In this document: positions 1-12,470 of the stretch, in pieces
How positions within the stretch are numbered: the first letter of the stretch is position 1
Layout: every line of letters starts with the position of its first letter
Assembly: GCF_028769735.1 (NCBI RefSeq)
Contig: NC_088173.1
Span: 9,879,038 to 9,943,037 of the forward strand
Reading direction: 5' to 3'
DNA: 64,000 bases
Source of the DNA: Zonotrichia leucophrys gambelii
Taxonomy: Eukaryota; Chordata; Aves; Passeriformes; Passerellidae
Position numbers and translations under genes: made by a program
Notes under the pieces: generated by a model
What the model was told of the DNA's origin: nothing
Seen by the model: the letters and a program-made list of their open reading frames with translations, nothing else
The model's database searches: none

Positions 1-3000
1 AGTGAGAAGTTGCAAACTCTTGGCAGCTGTTGGCTGAAGCACAGTGGAGATGTGCCACCCCTGAGAGTTAATTGTCTTGGTGATGTGGCTGGTAGCACTC
101 TCCCAGCTTGGCTTGCCTAGTGGCAGTGCTAGCATGCTCCCTCCTGACAGCGGGGAAGGGGAGCAAGCTCACAAGAACTTCCCCATAAAATGCACTGAAG
201 TTTAGACTGAAGGGAAGCTTGCCCAAGGTGCTGGTTATATAGTGGTAGGTTAAATGTATAGCAACACAGAGTCTTCCTCACAGCTATTTTACTACCATCG
301 AACCAATAAAGTTACATCCTCCCATCTCAGTTCTCCCAGTGTCTATCTTTTTCTGCCAGGTCTACCTAATCTGTAATGGTTTTTTTTAAAATCTAGCAAA
401 AAGATATCTCTAGCTGTTCTAGATAGCATTGGCACTGACATCAAAACAGCATGGCTTTCCACTTGTAGCTTATATGAATAACTCCTGAGTATTAAATTTT
501 AGGGCAGGAACAATTAGTTATTTTATGCAAGTCAGATGCACTTATACTCCTCATGAAACAAGACAACCTGCCTCCTTAATTAGGTAAGAAGTGTTCAGAC
601 TTTGCTCAGGGTATAATCAAATGTTAAAAGTCAACCACAAACAAAGCTTATCAGCTAGAAAAGAAAATTCATCTGAAAGGAATGGCAAAGGAAGTTCTGA
701 AAAGCAGTGTGCAGCTAGAAAGCTCAAACATATTTTCAATAACAGAATCTGCTACAATAGTAATTAAAATCAAATCCTCAAAATAGGATCCTGTAAAATG
801 ATACTGTGAGTGTGTGCTCCTTTTATTGAAATAGAAAAGGAGTGGAGAATCAAACAAAGATAAGCAAATAGAAATTATTAGAATGCTATTACTAATGACA
901 ATAACAGAAGCATTTTTTTCCGTTGCAAGTTTCCAAAATGAGGGAAATTATAGATTAAAAGTATGGAATTTCTCAATACTTCAAATACTTTAATCTTTCT
1001 TTATCTGCTATAGTATAGCATAATAAAACAGAATTTTCAAAATTCTTGTGAGATTTCTAGCTTAACTGGAATGTTTGCATTTTAGCAGCATAATCCATTA
1101 AATTACTAAAACTGGCCGGGAAAAATTCAACTAAGTTTAGACAACTACTGTCAGATTTGCTACTTTAAGTACCTTTAAGTACATTTAAAACCTCTAAACT
1201 ACAAATAATGTCTTTTTCTATATAAACAACACCTTCAGGTAAAATATTCTCAAATTTATAAGTCACCGCAATTAAATGTATTTTTTGTATAATAATTTTA
1301 ATCATAAAAATGCTGGTTTGATGGGTCATTGTCGCATTAGAAGCAGCAAATCAAAGTGCACACTGAGTATTTTATGTACATCATTTGAAGAGAGAAAAAG
1401 CTTTTGTAAAAACACCCCTAGGGAAAACTTACACTTGTATGGATTCAAATAAGGATCGGCATAATGAAACAAGATGAGGTAAAAAATGAAATGGATGTCT
1501 CATGGGTGTCTCAGCAAGGTACACCGAAGTGAAATAAAAAGTTGTGTACCCATTGCCACAGGCAAAACCACATGATGTCCTGCATCATGCAAAATAATCA
1601 TGTCCCTCTTCCCTACTCTCCACAAGCACTGATTTTGCTGTGGTCACATTCAAACTGTCTCAGTCTCTCCAAGGAGGCGAGGGGTAGTGCAGGAGGTCAG
1701 GGATCTGTGTGGATTGGTTTCTTTCTGCTTTTCCATCATCCTTCTTGCTGTATTTTATCCACTGTTCTATGATTCTTCGTGTTCTTGCCCTGCCTGAGGT
1801 CACTTGCATGTCCCAGGGTGTCTCTGCCTTGGCCTGTCACCTTCAGGGCTTCATTTCAGAGCAGGCTGGGACACCAGCCTTGCTACCCAGGCCCTGGCAG
1901 GTATGCCTGATAACCTCAGCCAAAATAATCTCCTGGAAAGAGCTGATGACAAATATTTTGAGAGTGCTGTCTTTCAGCTCTTTCCCTTGTGAATAAGTAC
2001 TGATCACCATAAAAAGTTATGGCACATTAGTGCAGACTAGCAATAACGCACCCCTCACAATGAAACAGAAACCAAACAGCAAGGTTGTCTCATAAAGGAG
2101 AAAAAGCTGACTCTTTTTCATAAATAAATAAATAATAAATAAATAAATAAAGAGACTGGATTAACACACCCACAAATAGTTTAAATAATTAATATACTTT
2201 ATGCCCCTTCCCTCCCAGTTCCTAAAAATATTTCTTTGATTTAAAGGAAGTTGTAAGTGAAATTATTTGAGTTGAACTGAACCAAAGCAGCAACCTACAT
2301 TTTGACAAGGCTGAAATAAACAAAACATGCAGATACTTGAATTTTGCATTCCCATGTTTATGACAACCTACCAAAAAAACCTCAAGTAAACCTATGCATA
2401 TATATAATTTAACCTGAGAACAAGGCTGCAATTTTAGACTTCAGAAAATGCTATTCAGTCTATTATGGCCTTGAACATTGGACTTACTCACAGGCTTATG
2501 ACAAAAATCAAGAAGTTTCTTCTTTTGAAGGTACTTTTTCTAGCACAAAACACTGTGATATCTTAATATGAGATTTTAATATCTATTCAAATTTCTGAAT
2601 TTTCTGAATACCTCTTACTTAAAGAGATGATGCTGTCAGTCTCCAGGAGGCTTTAAACAAGTATCTATCTCAAAATCTTGAATCAAGCTGAAACACAAAG
2701 ATTTCTTGCACAAGCCTCAGGGTCCTCTGTGCTGCATATCTTAGTTCTTGGTAGGATTTGTAAAAACCTCTCCCCTGCTGTCCACAGAAGCTCCCTCTAA
2801 TATAGGAAGCAGTGGAAGCTGCTCCCACAAGGCGCACAGAGGAACAAGGATTAGCTAAGATAAAGGGAATGAAAAAAATCACTATCCCATAAAGTACATA
2901 GCATATTTTGTGATTCATACCACTCATTAATATGATCAATCTTGTATAGTGCAGATCCAAGAAAGCCAGGCGTATAATTGGGTTCTCAAAGCAGATTTCA

Positions 3001-4730
3001 CTAAGCCTAATAACAATACTTACTGAGGAAATTCACTTTCTGTTCATAGCCATATCAGGTGAATGGTAGACTGGCTAATTTTCTAGTCTTGAAAAGCTAG
3101 TCCAGCATAACTGATGAATTGACTGAATCTGTCACTGTTAGAGATCACACACGGATTGACTTTAAAAGAAAATGTTAGATAATGCAAAAGTCACCTTTCT
3201 ACATAGTGAGGAAGAGTTTCCTGGATAAATAGATAACCCATGTCTTATAAAAACAGAACAATAAAAAGCTGTATTTTTAATTGTATACTGAAGTGCTTGG
3301 AATTTAAGTTCCATTTTCTGAAAGACACATCAGGCAAAATTGAAATAAAACTCAGTGATTGGGGTTTGTCTTAATATGTAGTCAACTATTTCACTGTTTG
3401 ATCATAAATTAGTCATAATATATATGAAATTGAAAATCTCCGTGGTGATGTCTAAGAAGTCTCAATAATTCCGCTTGAGAAAAACAGAAAAGAATTTTTC
3501 TACACGTTTTTGTGTATCACGCAGAATAATTTACTCCCTTAGATAATAAAAATCTTTTCTACATGTTGATAAACAAATGGTTGCATACAAAGATCAAGTG
3601 AACTTCAAGAACCAACAGAGAGCAGGGCTATGCCAAGGTAGGTAAATGGTGTAATGGAAGTTGGGGTGGAGAGCAAAGGGGGAGAATAATGATTTAGAGG
3701 TCAATTCTTGGAAAGTTTTACATTGGTTTATGTAACACCACAAAGGTCTAATTATTTGGATACAGATACTTCCTTCAGTAAAGTTCCTGTCCCACTCCTT
3801 ATAAAACTGTCAGCAGGTAAGGACTATTTGGACTGATGGCAGAGGGAAAAGAAAGAACTCTATAAAAATTTGTTGGTTTTATGCACGTTTTGTTCCAGTA
3901 AGCTTCTCCAGCTATGTTTAAATTACAAATTATTCATAAATAACACAACAGTGGGTACAACACAACTTCTCTAGCTGCAATGTTCAAACTCTTATATCAT
4001 TGGACCTGCTGCTGTGAATAACATACTTTTTCAATAAACAAAAGAAATAAAATTTCAAGAGCTTTGCCTTTTTTTTTTTTTTGAGAGTTCAACATTATGT
4101 AGAGAAATGAAGGTGCAAAAGGTTGGGTATTGCCAGCTGATATTATTTTCCTTTTGTTCCACTGAAAAAGAAACAATTTTCCCTTATGTTTTGAAATAAA
4201 AGAAAAGAACCAGACAATTTTTTTTCCAAGATATACTGTCAAAGGCTAAGCCCTTTGGGCGCCACACAAAACTGATTTTCAGTCTGCTTTACTGACTGTA
4301 GTACAGTTTCTTTCCTACTTACACAGTGGTAAAAACCACACCTTGTTGGAACATTCTGTAGCTCGCTGGAAGGTCAGAGCATCTGTTTCATGTGTATTGC
4401 AATACTTCAGCATTAACAGCAGGCAAACTCAGACCAACAATAGGAAGGATCAAACACGAAAACAAAATTGGTTACAACCTGGCCCACAGAGTAAATTTAT
4501 CTACCCCACCATGTGTCTTTTAAAAGAAATCTGTCAAATATAAACAACTGCATGCACCTATACCAATTTATCTTGTACTTTGTTTGTTTAACTTCTTTTT
4601 TTAGCAGTTCCAAGAACTAGGCTGGCAATATACCCACTTAGTCTATTTCTAGACTTACCAACCTTCCTAGGTGGATTGTCTAAGTGGCTAACCTGTCCTT
4701 ACTGAACTTTTCCACAAAGGGCAGAGAAAA
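1..4730. other. Intergenic sequence, no gene supported
   Basis: AT-rich DNA with only short open frames of chance length. A possible old LTR-like stretch at 1-360 is discussed under the findings. A more GC-rich patch at about 1540-1990 has no recognisable coding or repeat identity. Confidence 0.6.
2120..2151. repeat. (TAAA)n microsatellite
   Basis: ATAAATAAATAAATAATAAA-type run with one shortened unit. Confidence 0.92.
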
Positions 4731-4783
<53 letters not shown>

Positions 4784-4912
4784 GTCTGTCTGTCTATCTA
4801 TCTATCTATCCATCCATCCATCCATCCATCCATCCATCCATCCATCCATCCTTCCATCCATCCATGCATCCGTGCATCCATGCATTCATGCATCCATTCA
4901 TTTATCATCCAT
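4731..4912. repeat. Compound tetranucleotide microsatellite (TATC)n-(TGTC)n-(CATC)n
   Basis: An uninterrupted TATC run (4731-4782) is followed by TGTC units (4783-4794), more TATC (to 4810) and a long CATC run (about 4811-4862). The last 50 bp are a degenerate CATC/CATG mix. The total is about 180 bp. The 92-codon open frame across it is a by-product of the repeat. Confidence 0.97.
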
Positions 4913-7900
4913 CTTTAGAGGATTCTCATTGGGGCTGTTATTTGCTCCCCCCTCATTCTTAAACAAAATCTTGTAGACTGAATAACCTTATTTCTTTAAG
5001 CCTTTTGCATACTAGAAATTTAATTGCCATAATCCTATGTGAATTGCACTCCCCATTGCTGAATTGTACTAATTTTTTCATTAACTCAAAATTCTATTTA
5101 CTTCTACTTCTGTCCTATGCTTTTAACCCTCTCCTGCTTGATACATCTTTTATGTTCTTTTTATTTCAACAAATGCTGCAAAATAATAATACCAGAGGTC
5201 CTTTTATCTTTTTTTTTTTTTGTGCCATTAATTCATTGGAATACCAGAACATTGCTGATCCTTGAACTTACCACACCAAACTTGCAGAAGAAATATTACA
5301 CAGCACAGTAATATGAGACAAGACTTTCAAGAAGAAATTCGGAACAGTCTGAGAAATCTGAGAAAGCAGAATTTTCTGCCCAGCAAAGGAGTTAGATCTT
5401 ATTTTTATCGGAAACTGATGTCCACACTTGTGTATTACATTATTAACACATTCACTTTTTCAAAAGAGAGGAAGGAAAAGACAGCTTTTTTGTTTCAGAG
5501 TTGTTGCAGTAAAATATTATTAAGTTTGAATTCAGATTACACCAGAGGCTATTAAATATTTTGGAATATATTAGCGGGGGGATGGAAAAGATGATACGGT
5601 ATGAACTTTACCCTTGCATACCATTTAACATTCTAAAAAATAAAGTACTTATTACAAACCATGATTTATTCTGTGGAGAGGCCATAGATTGTGTGGCAAA
5701 CACAGGACTCTGATGTGTTCTCCTTTTGACACCTTCCTGAGACTCTCCATGGCCTGTTAAAAATTTTCTTTATTTTTAAATAAAATTAAAACTTCTGAAA
5801 CCTGTCCCAACAGATATATCAGATTCATAATTTAAAACCCAAACCAAACCTAAACCAAACAAAAAAAAAGAGGCGTTTGTCTAGAGATTTCCCTCAGTGA
5901 GATCTACTTTACCCAAGCAAACTGTTCTGTCAGACAATTTTTTGGTATAAAAAGACATCATCTGTGACCTGCTACTTTGTTATGAAATATACTCCAATTC
6001 TTTTAATGAAAAACACTCTCTTCCAAAATATTCTTAGCATGAAGAAGTCTTTCCTGAGGTAGGTAGCACCTGAATGTGGGAGACATTCATCTAATTTGGG
6101 TGCTTTTAAACCAGTGTCAGAAACCATCAGTAGAATGTGTGCAGTTTCAGATCCACTGAGGTCTGTCAACCATAGCACTGACTTGCCAGGGAGGAGGAAG
6201 TAAAGTCTGGAAAGAAAACTGAAACAGCAAGTTGAGAGTTAGAAGGATTAGAAAAATTGAAAACCCCACAAAAAGAATGTGCTGGTTTTTTAATTTTTTT
6301 TTTAAGAGGAGGGTATAATGAAGTTCTCCAGTCAAGGCAGATCTTCAGTGTAACACTCAGTACTTTTACCTTTTTCAGTGTTTCTTCTCTTTTACATGAA
6401 CCTTCTATAGTCTTAGTTATAGAATACTCCAGAAATATATATAAAAAAAATTCCCCCTCTGTTGTATTCCAGAGCTTTGACAATAACTTTGCTGAGGTTT
6501 GAAACTGAAGAAAGAATGAAGGGGAAAGTAAAGAACACCTTTTCTTACTACATAATTTTCTTTCAAAATTTCTCTGTCAGCTTCTTCTTGTATTCTAATA
6601 TACAATCTGTCTTCACACAGAGGGCACTAAGCAATGCCCTATATCTAATCTCCTATAAAGTATGATGCTCTGGCAGAGATTCTCTCATTTAATTTGTTTT
6701 GTTCATTAAGATATAGGCGTGCAACACATACTTCAAAACTGATTGCACAGAAGATTCTACAAAAATATATATGGCTTTAGAAAGACACAAAGTGCAATTA
6801 GGATCTTCCTGTGACTATTCCACTGTCCTCAAGTCCTTACCTTCCAGCAGATTAAAAGCTTGGTTAGTAGGTACGAAAAGCTTGTAGTAGGTATAACAGT
6901 TACTAAGAAAGTAACTTTTTCCCACTCCTTTCTTTTGTTTTTTTGCTATGTTATGTCATCTTCCTTCAGATTTTGGGGATAGAAAACATTTTACTTGATT
7001 TGCTTAACCAGCTCACAGTACACCTATTCCACCCCAGTGGCCACACTCAATATGTGTGTTGTGTGTGTGTAATATATCATATATGTATATGTAATTGCAC
7101 ATATAGATAACATCAGTGAGTTCAGGCAGAAATTAGTCCTAGGAAAACAAACTTGCTGAGGACAAAACAAAAATCAAATGAACATTTGGTAAGGACAAGT
7201 AAATCAATTTTGAGAGAGAATAACAAGCGCTCATTGATACATTTGGAACTGGTTTTGGAAACCAAAAATTTGAAGATATGTTGTTTTGTTTTGTATACAT
7301 AGAGATTCTCATAGCATTGTAGGAAAAAAATTAGATCTGCCAAATTCCATTGAATTTTTGAGCAAATATTTTGAGAGTTTTGAGAAAAGTAATTCATGGA
7401 GACTCCAACTTCAGCTAACATGGTAAGTACAACTACATTGGTATATGTCAAGATTTTAAGGCTACATTTATCTCTTTTTTTTCATAACATATATAATAAA
7501 AATATTTAAGACACTCAAAAGTTCTGTTTGCTATGATGGTTGCAAATCTAAAATATTTCTACTAACAGTGTGTACTTTAAAATGTAAAGTAACATTCTTT
7601 CTTTAACATATTTGTTCTCATCCAGTCTTAAGAATGACTAAGATTTTAATTTTATTTAGACTGTATTGAATTCCCTAATGATATTAGAAAATATTATTTA
7701 CAATAATTTTTGCTAAGTATCATCTCTGAAACACAGTAATCAAAAGAGAGGCTGGGCCAATGATTGAGATCAAGAAATCTGTTATCTTAGCTTTGTATAT
7801 CCATCTAGAGGAATCTGAAATCTGTATAGACCTCAGTGTCTTTTCTTCAAAAGAAAGAAACCTGTACTCATTTACTTTTTAAAAAATAAGGTCAACAAAC

Positions 7901-10900
7901 AAGGTTTTTTCTGACATCAGCATACCTTATGACTGCCTAAATTAATTCTTCACTTTCAGTCCAGTGAATTCTTCACTTTCAGGAATTCACCAGGAAGATG
8001 GTGCAATCTTGTAACACTGATGGCTATATTTATGCTCTTATCAGTATTCAATAGAATAATAGCTATAATTCGAATCATTGCACTTTGATTGTGTGGAAAT
8101 CAATCCCACCACCACCATTATGTCTACCAGCATAAATAATATAAGCCCAGTTTTCCATTATTCATAAAGGCTAGTTTTTGTTTGCATTCCTAAACAGTTT
8201 AGCTATTCACTTTGTTGGCAGAGGGATGAGTTAGCTATGAACATCTTCAATTATTTTTTCCGTAACTTGACAAAACTGATTATTATCAAGGGAAATTAGA
8301 CTTTCAAGAGCAATAAAACAAAGGAGAGATTAGCTATGTCAGAGGTCTTCTATACAAGAAGAATAAGTGAAAAGACTTATCAATTGGTTTCTAATTGAGA
8401 CTGATGGTAATAAAAAATAGAATACCATTTAATTAAAAGTACATGCATCCTTTAAATATACCTCCTGTTGGGTTTTCTTTGTTCCCATCAAATTTTTGAA
8501 GCTTTCATTGTATCCAATTGCCCCATATGGAATGTAGGAATACCATTTTAGTGAAATAACATTTATTTTTAAATCCATTATGGTTCTGAAGTGAGCAGAA
8601 CACCACCATGAAGGAATGACATTTTAAATTCAGTTTCAAAAACATTAGATAAATCCAAAGTTATCAGGCTTCTTGCTCAGACTTCATGAAAAATACATTC
8701 ATGAAAGTAAAATCACCATTGTTTCTTAGCAACACCTTCATGACCAGCAAAGTATTGGGAACACTGCAAACTCTCCTCTTCACAACTAAGAATGTGGTTT
8801 GTCGATCAGTAATGAAGTAAGTTTTCCAGGATCTTAAGATATATATACACGTGACAGCCGAATAAACTCAATTTAAATCTACTAAGGAAGAATATCTTAG
8901 AGAACAGAAACTTGTACATGATCAATTAATTGGGACGCCCCTGTCTGCATCAGAATGTGTTTCAAGCCAGAATTAATTGAACCTTGGAGTTGGTTGTTAT
9001 GCTGAGGTGTTTTTCTTTGGTTGTTTTGGATTTTTTCTTGTGAGGGCAGGGTTTTTTGTTTTGTTTTTGTTTGTATGTTTTTATGTTTTGCGCTTTTTTG
9101 CTGTGGGTAGGATGGAATTTATGCATATTTTAGAAATTCCAACTACTACTTTTTATGGGAGAATAGATTAACAAAGCTATTCAAAATCACAGATTCCAGA
9201 TACAATGTGGTATCCAGATCCCCATGGCAAGCTGCATGTCTTGATAATGTGGCAATATGTAGTATGCTGGAATTGCTCATTAGGAGGAAAGGAGAGTTCT
9301 TAAAACATGAAAATGACAGCTCTAGACATTTATGCACAGGACTGTAATACTAGTTTCCTCTTAACTGCTTTAGGTCAAGAGCCTGTAATTAAGTTATTCT
9401 ATTCCTACTGAGAGAATCATGCAACAAAAGACTGAGCAAATTTTTAAACAAATTAAAAAGGTCAAGAAATTAATGACTGAAAAAGACATGCAACTTTAAA
9501 CAGTTTCCCAGCCTGGCCAAACAGCATATACTAGATTATAGAGGATATAAAAGCATTATGTGCAGTGAAAGAAGACTCAATGGAGTTTTAATTGAGAGAT
9601 TATATGTAAGTGGAGATATATAAAGCAGTCAAGGTTTATTTCTTAGAAAAGTATTTGCTGAAACTGATCAAAACTGACAGGAGAATAAAAAAATGAAGAT
9701 TATATAGCAAAGTGATATGAAACTCTAGGAACAAAGCAACACAATGGTATTTTGTGATGTCAAATAATGCTTGTAATAATTGCCAAATTTCAGTGAATTA
9801 GACTATTTACACAGGAAACGTGAGTAGTTTTTGGTTAGTTGAAAAGAAAGATTTTGATTCTTTGGTTACAGAAATTAAGAAGTCTAAATTTCTTCCAAAA
9901 TATTAAAGCTTTTTTATATGGGCTGTCTTACAATAATATAGGTAGAATTTCTATTGCTTCTCTATATTTATTACAAAATGAATCCAAGCTTTAGACTTAT
10001 ATACACTGCTTTATAGAATTATTATCAAATTTATTATTTAAAATAGTATGGAATAGTAAATGACAGAGCTGGAGGAAAGACAGGAAGTAGGACAGAAAAT
10101 TTTCTGTCTTACAACACCAAAATACACAATGGCAAAAATAAAGGGGGAAAAATGTTTACCATTTTTCTAATCTAGAACTTTGAAACACTATTTTCCTTTA
10201 AAATGCATTTATACATGAATTGTGCGAAAAAATGGTAAAAAAAGTGTAATAGCTATTATGATAAATAATCAGCTCTTACATTTATTTCACATATATGTGG
10301 TATGTATATACACACACACACACATATACCTTACCTTGTCATCATTATTGTTTTGAGCACTTATATTTTTCCTCTGGAAACAAGTTATATAAATCAGATC
10401 CTGTTAATTTTTTTTTTTAAAAGCACAAGAGTATTGCACTCGTTTCATAACAGAAACTTATAGCCCCAGGATGCAAGTGCAAAGCAAACTGGGAATTCTT
10501 CTAACAACCAGAGATATGTTTCCTTGCAGAATTTCTCAAAGGAACTCAGCAAGAAGTTGTTGAAGACACACAGTTAGTACTATACTGTTCCTGAGTTTGC
10601 CTTTAACTGTCTGCAAGCAGTACAACTTGAGTTAGCTTGGGCTAAATACAGGCAATATGACCCTGTAAGCCCAAGTTTTCTGTTGACAGTTTACAGATCA
10701 ATTTTGTCTTTGAAGCTGGTTTTGTTCTGATTAAAGTGCATTTCCAGAGATCCTTTCCAACCTAAATGATAACCAAGCAAACCTGTGAAGCACTGGTTTA
10801 AACTAAATCCCCTGTGGCCTACTCCCCAGCCATGTGGTTCACTCATGGAATTGTTGAACTGTTTGCAAGATGCATTCTGTGAATCTGCTGTGCTCTGTAC

Positions 10901-12245
10901 CCACAATGTCATAGAGAGCAAGTTGTGAGAGTGTGTGAATGGACATATTGGCCTGACAAGCAGGTCAAACACCAAACCACAGCTGAAATGCAGAGAGTAG
11001 CTTTATTTAGTTAGCATGCTATCAATTCTGGGGGATAGAGAGGCACAGTCTGGGAATTTATGATCTCTCTCTCTCCCAGCAGGAGGCTCAAGCATGTCTG
11101 TGAGAGTGTGTTATCCCTACACAGGAATTCTACTTTTCAAAACAGGCAGAGGATAAACAACACTAAGCATAATAAATGGAGTTACCCACACTGATAATCT
11201 TAGCATTCCCAGCTGCAAGGCCACTTTGAGCAGAACTATTCCCTCCTTGCCAAATCTTCTGGCTTTGACCCTTCCCTCCCAATAGATGCTATTACATGCT
11301 TTACTATTCTCAAGATTATTTGAAAGAATCATTATGATTTCCTGCATGGCAGGGAATGTGTCTGGAAGTATCTGTGAATTTCCCAAATACTCACCCAATC
11401 TAATGCAGCTGCTTTAATGGGATTGCTCTTAGGAAACTTACTGCATGCAGAGGCAATAGTTCACAAAAGCTCTGGCATCCCTGTTGTGTTTCTCAGTCTT
11501 TTGATATCAAAACCCTTGCACTTCACCTCTTTCCTTATAATTCCTTAACCACTGTTCTGGGATCAAAGTCTGCTAGAGAGAGATTTAGGCATTTAAGCAC
11601 ATCTAATTTCCTGTACTTGTCAAGGAAGCTGTGGTCAATACAAGCAATGGCGATATAGACAGTGCAACCAATGGAGTCCAGAATTCACTATTGGTCAATT
11701 TTCCTCAGCCGGAAGTAAGGATGTCCTTTAGGGAAATCCTAGCCACAAGCATTCTGACCTCCATGGACTGTAGATTGCTACTGACAGTAGTGGGAGCAGC
11801 CCAGATCCTGATCTGCAGACATGATAGTTCAAGTGCTGTAATTAGGGGCTGAAACCCAGACCTACTGCCCTAATATGTGAGCAGCTTATTCTGCACTTGG
11901 CAAAGCATGGGGAGCACAGCAATGTGTGGGCAGGGAGTGAGAGGTGCTCAGCATGTCTTTGCTCCTGAGCTGAGAAGCCATGCCAGTAACACCACTCCAA
12001 CTCTACCAAAGTGGGTACAGGGGGAGGGCAGGGGATGGGAGGAGATTTGAGCAGCAAGGGAAGAAAGGCAGGACAGGAACAGAAAGTCCAACATAAGGCC
12101 CACAGTGACAGTATTGACATGCAGTATCTTCAATATCAGCCTGCACTTACAACAACTGCATTACCACAGCATCATTTCCTGCATTTTTAAGCGGGAACAC
12201 ATGAGGCTTTATGCTTGTCTCGTATCCTTTTATCAGATTTGATTA
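4913..12245. other. Intergenic sequence, no gene supported
   Basis: AT-rich. It contains an AAACC-rich low-complexity patch near 5835-5870, a TG/TA tract near 7050-7095 and a short (CA)n at 10303-10328. A possible CR1 tail relic lies at 10743-10775. No exon with splice sites and recognisable protein was found. Confidence 0.6.
10303..10328. repeat. Short (CA)n microsatellite
   Basis: TATATACACACACACACACA-type run, about 18 bp of pure CA, within AT-rich sequence. Confidence 0.9.
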
Positions 12246-12395
12246 TTTTGGCATCTCAGGTAGTTCTCTTAATGTGAAACAACTTTCAGTTATGTTATCT
12301 TGGTACTCTTAACTGACTCTTGGTTTTGGCATCTCAGGTAGTTCTCTTAATGTGAAACAACTTTCATTTATGTTATCTTGGCACTCTTAACTGAC
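12246..12395. repeat. 78-bp tandem duplication (two copies)
   Basis: Copy 1 starts at 12246 and copy 2 at 12324. Both read TTTTGGCATCTCAGGTAGTT and continue through AATGTGAAACAACTTTCA to CTCTTAACTGAC. The copies differ at only two visible positions (AGTTATG versus ATTTATG, and GGTACT versus GGCACT), so the duplication is fairly recent. Confidence 0.97.
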
Positions 12396-12430
12396 AAAGT
12401 ACAAAAAAGCTGTCCTGTCTTACTGATGCC

Positions 12431-12470
12431 TTCACCAGAGTGTTTCTAACTTCACCAGAATGTTTCTAAT
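12431..12470. repeat. 20-bp tandem duplication
   Basis: TTCACCAGAGTGTTTCTAAC (12431-12450) is followed directly by TTCACCAGAATGTTTCTAAT (12451-12470). It lies only 35 bp after the 78-bp duplication. Confidence 0.95.

Noticed and set aside
1750..1780. TTCTATGATTCT, resembling a CR1 end
   Set aside because: The sequence before it does not resemble the CR1 3' region, so the 12-bp match is probably chance.
4684..4962. 92-codon frame rich in Tyr-Leu-Ser-Ile and His-Pro-Ser-Ile repeats
   Set aside because: It is a translation of the tetranucleotide microsatellite.
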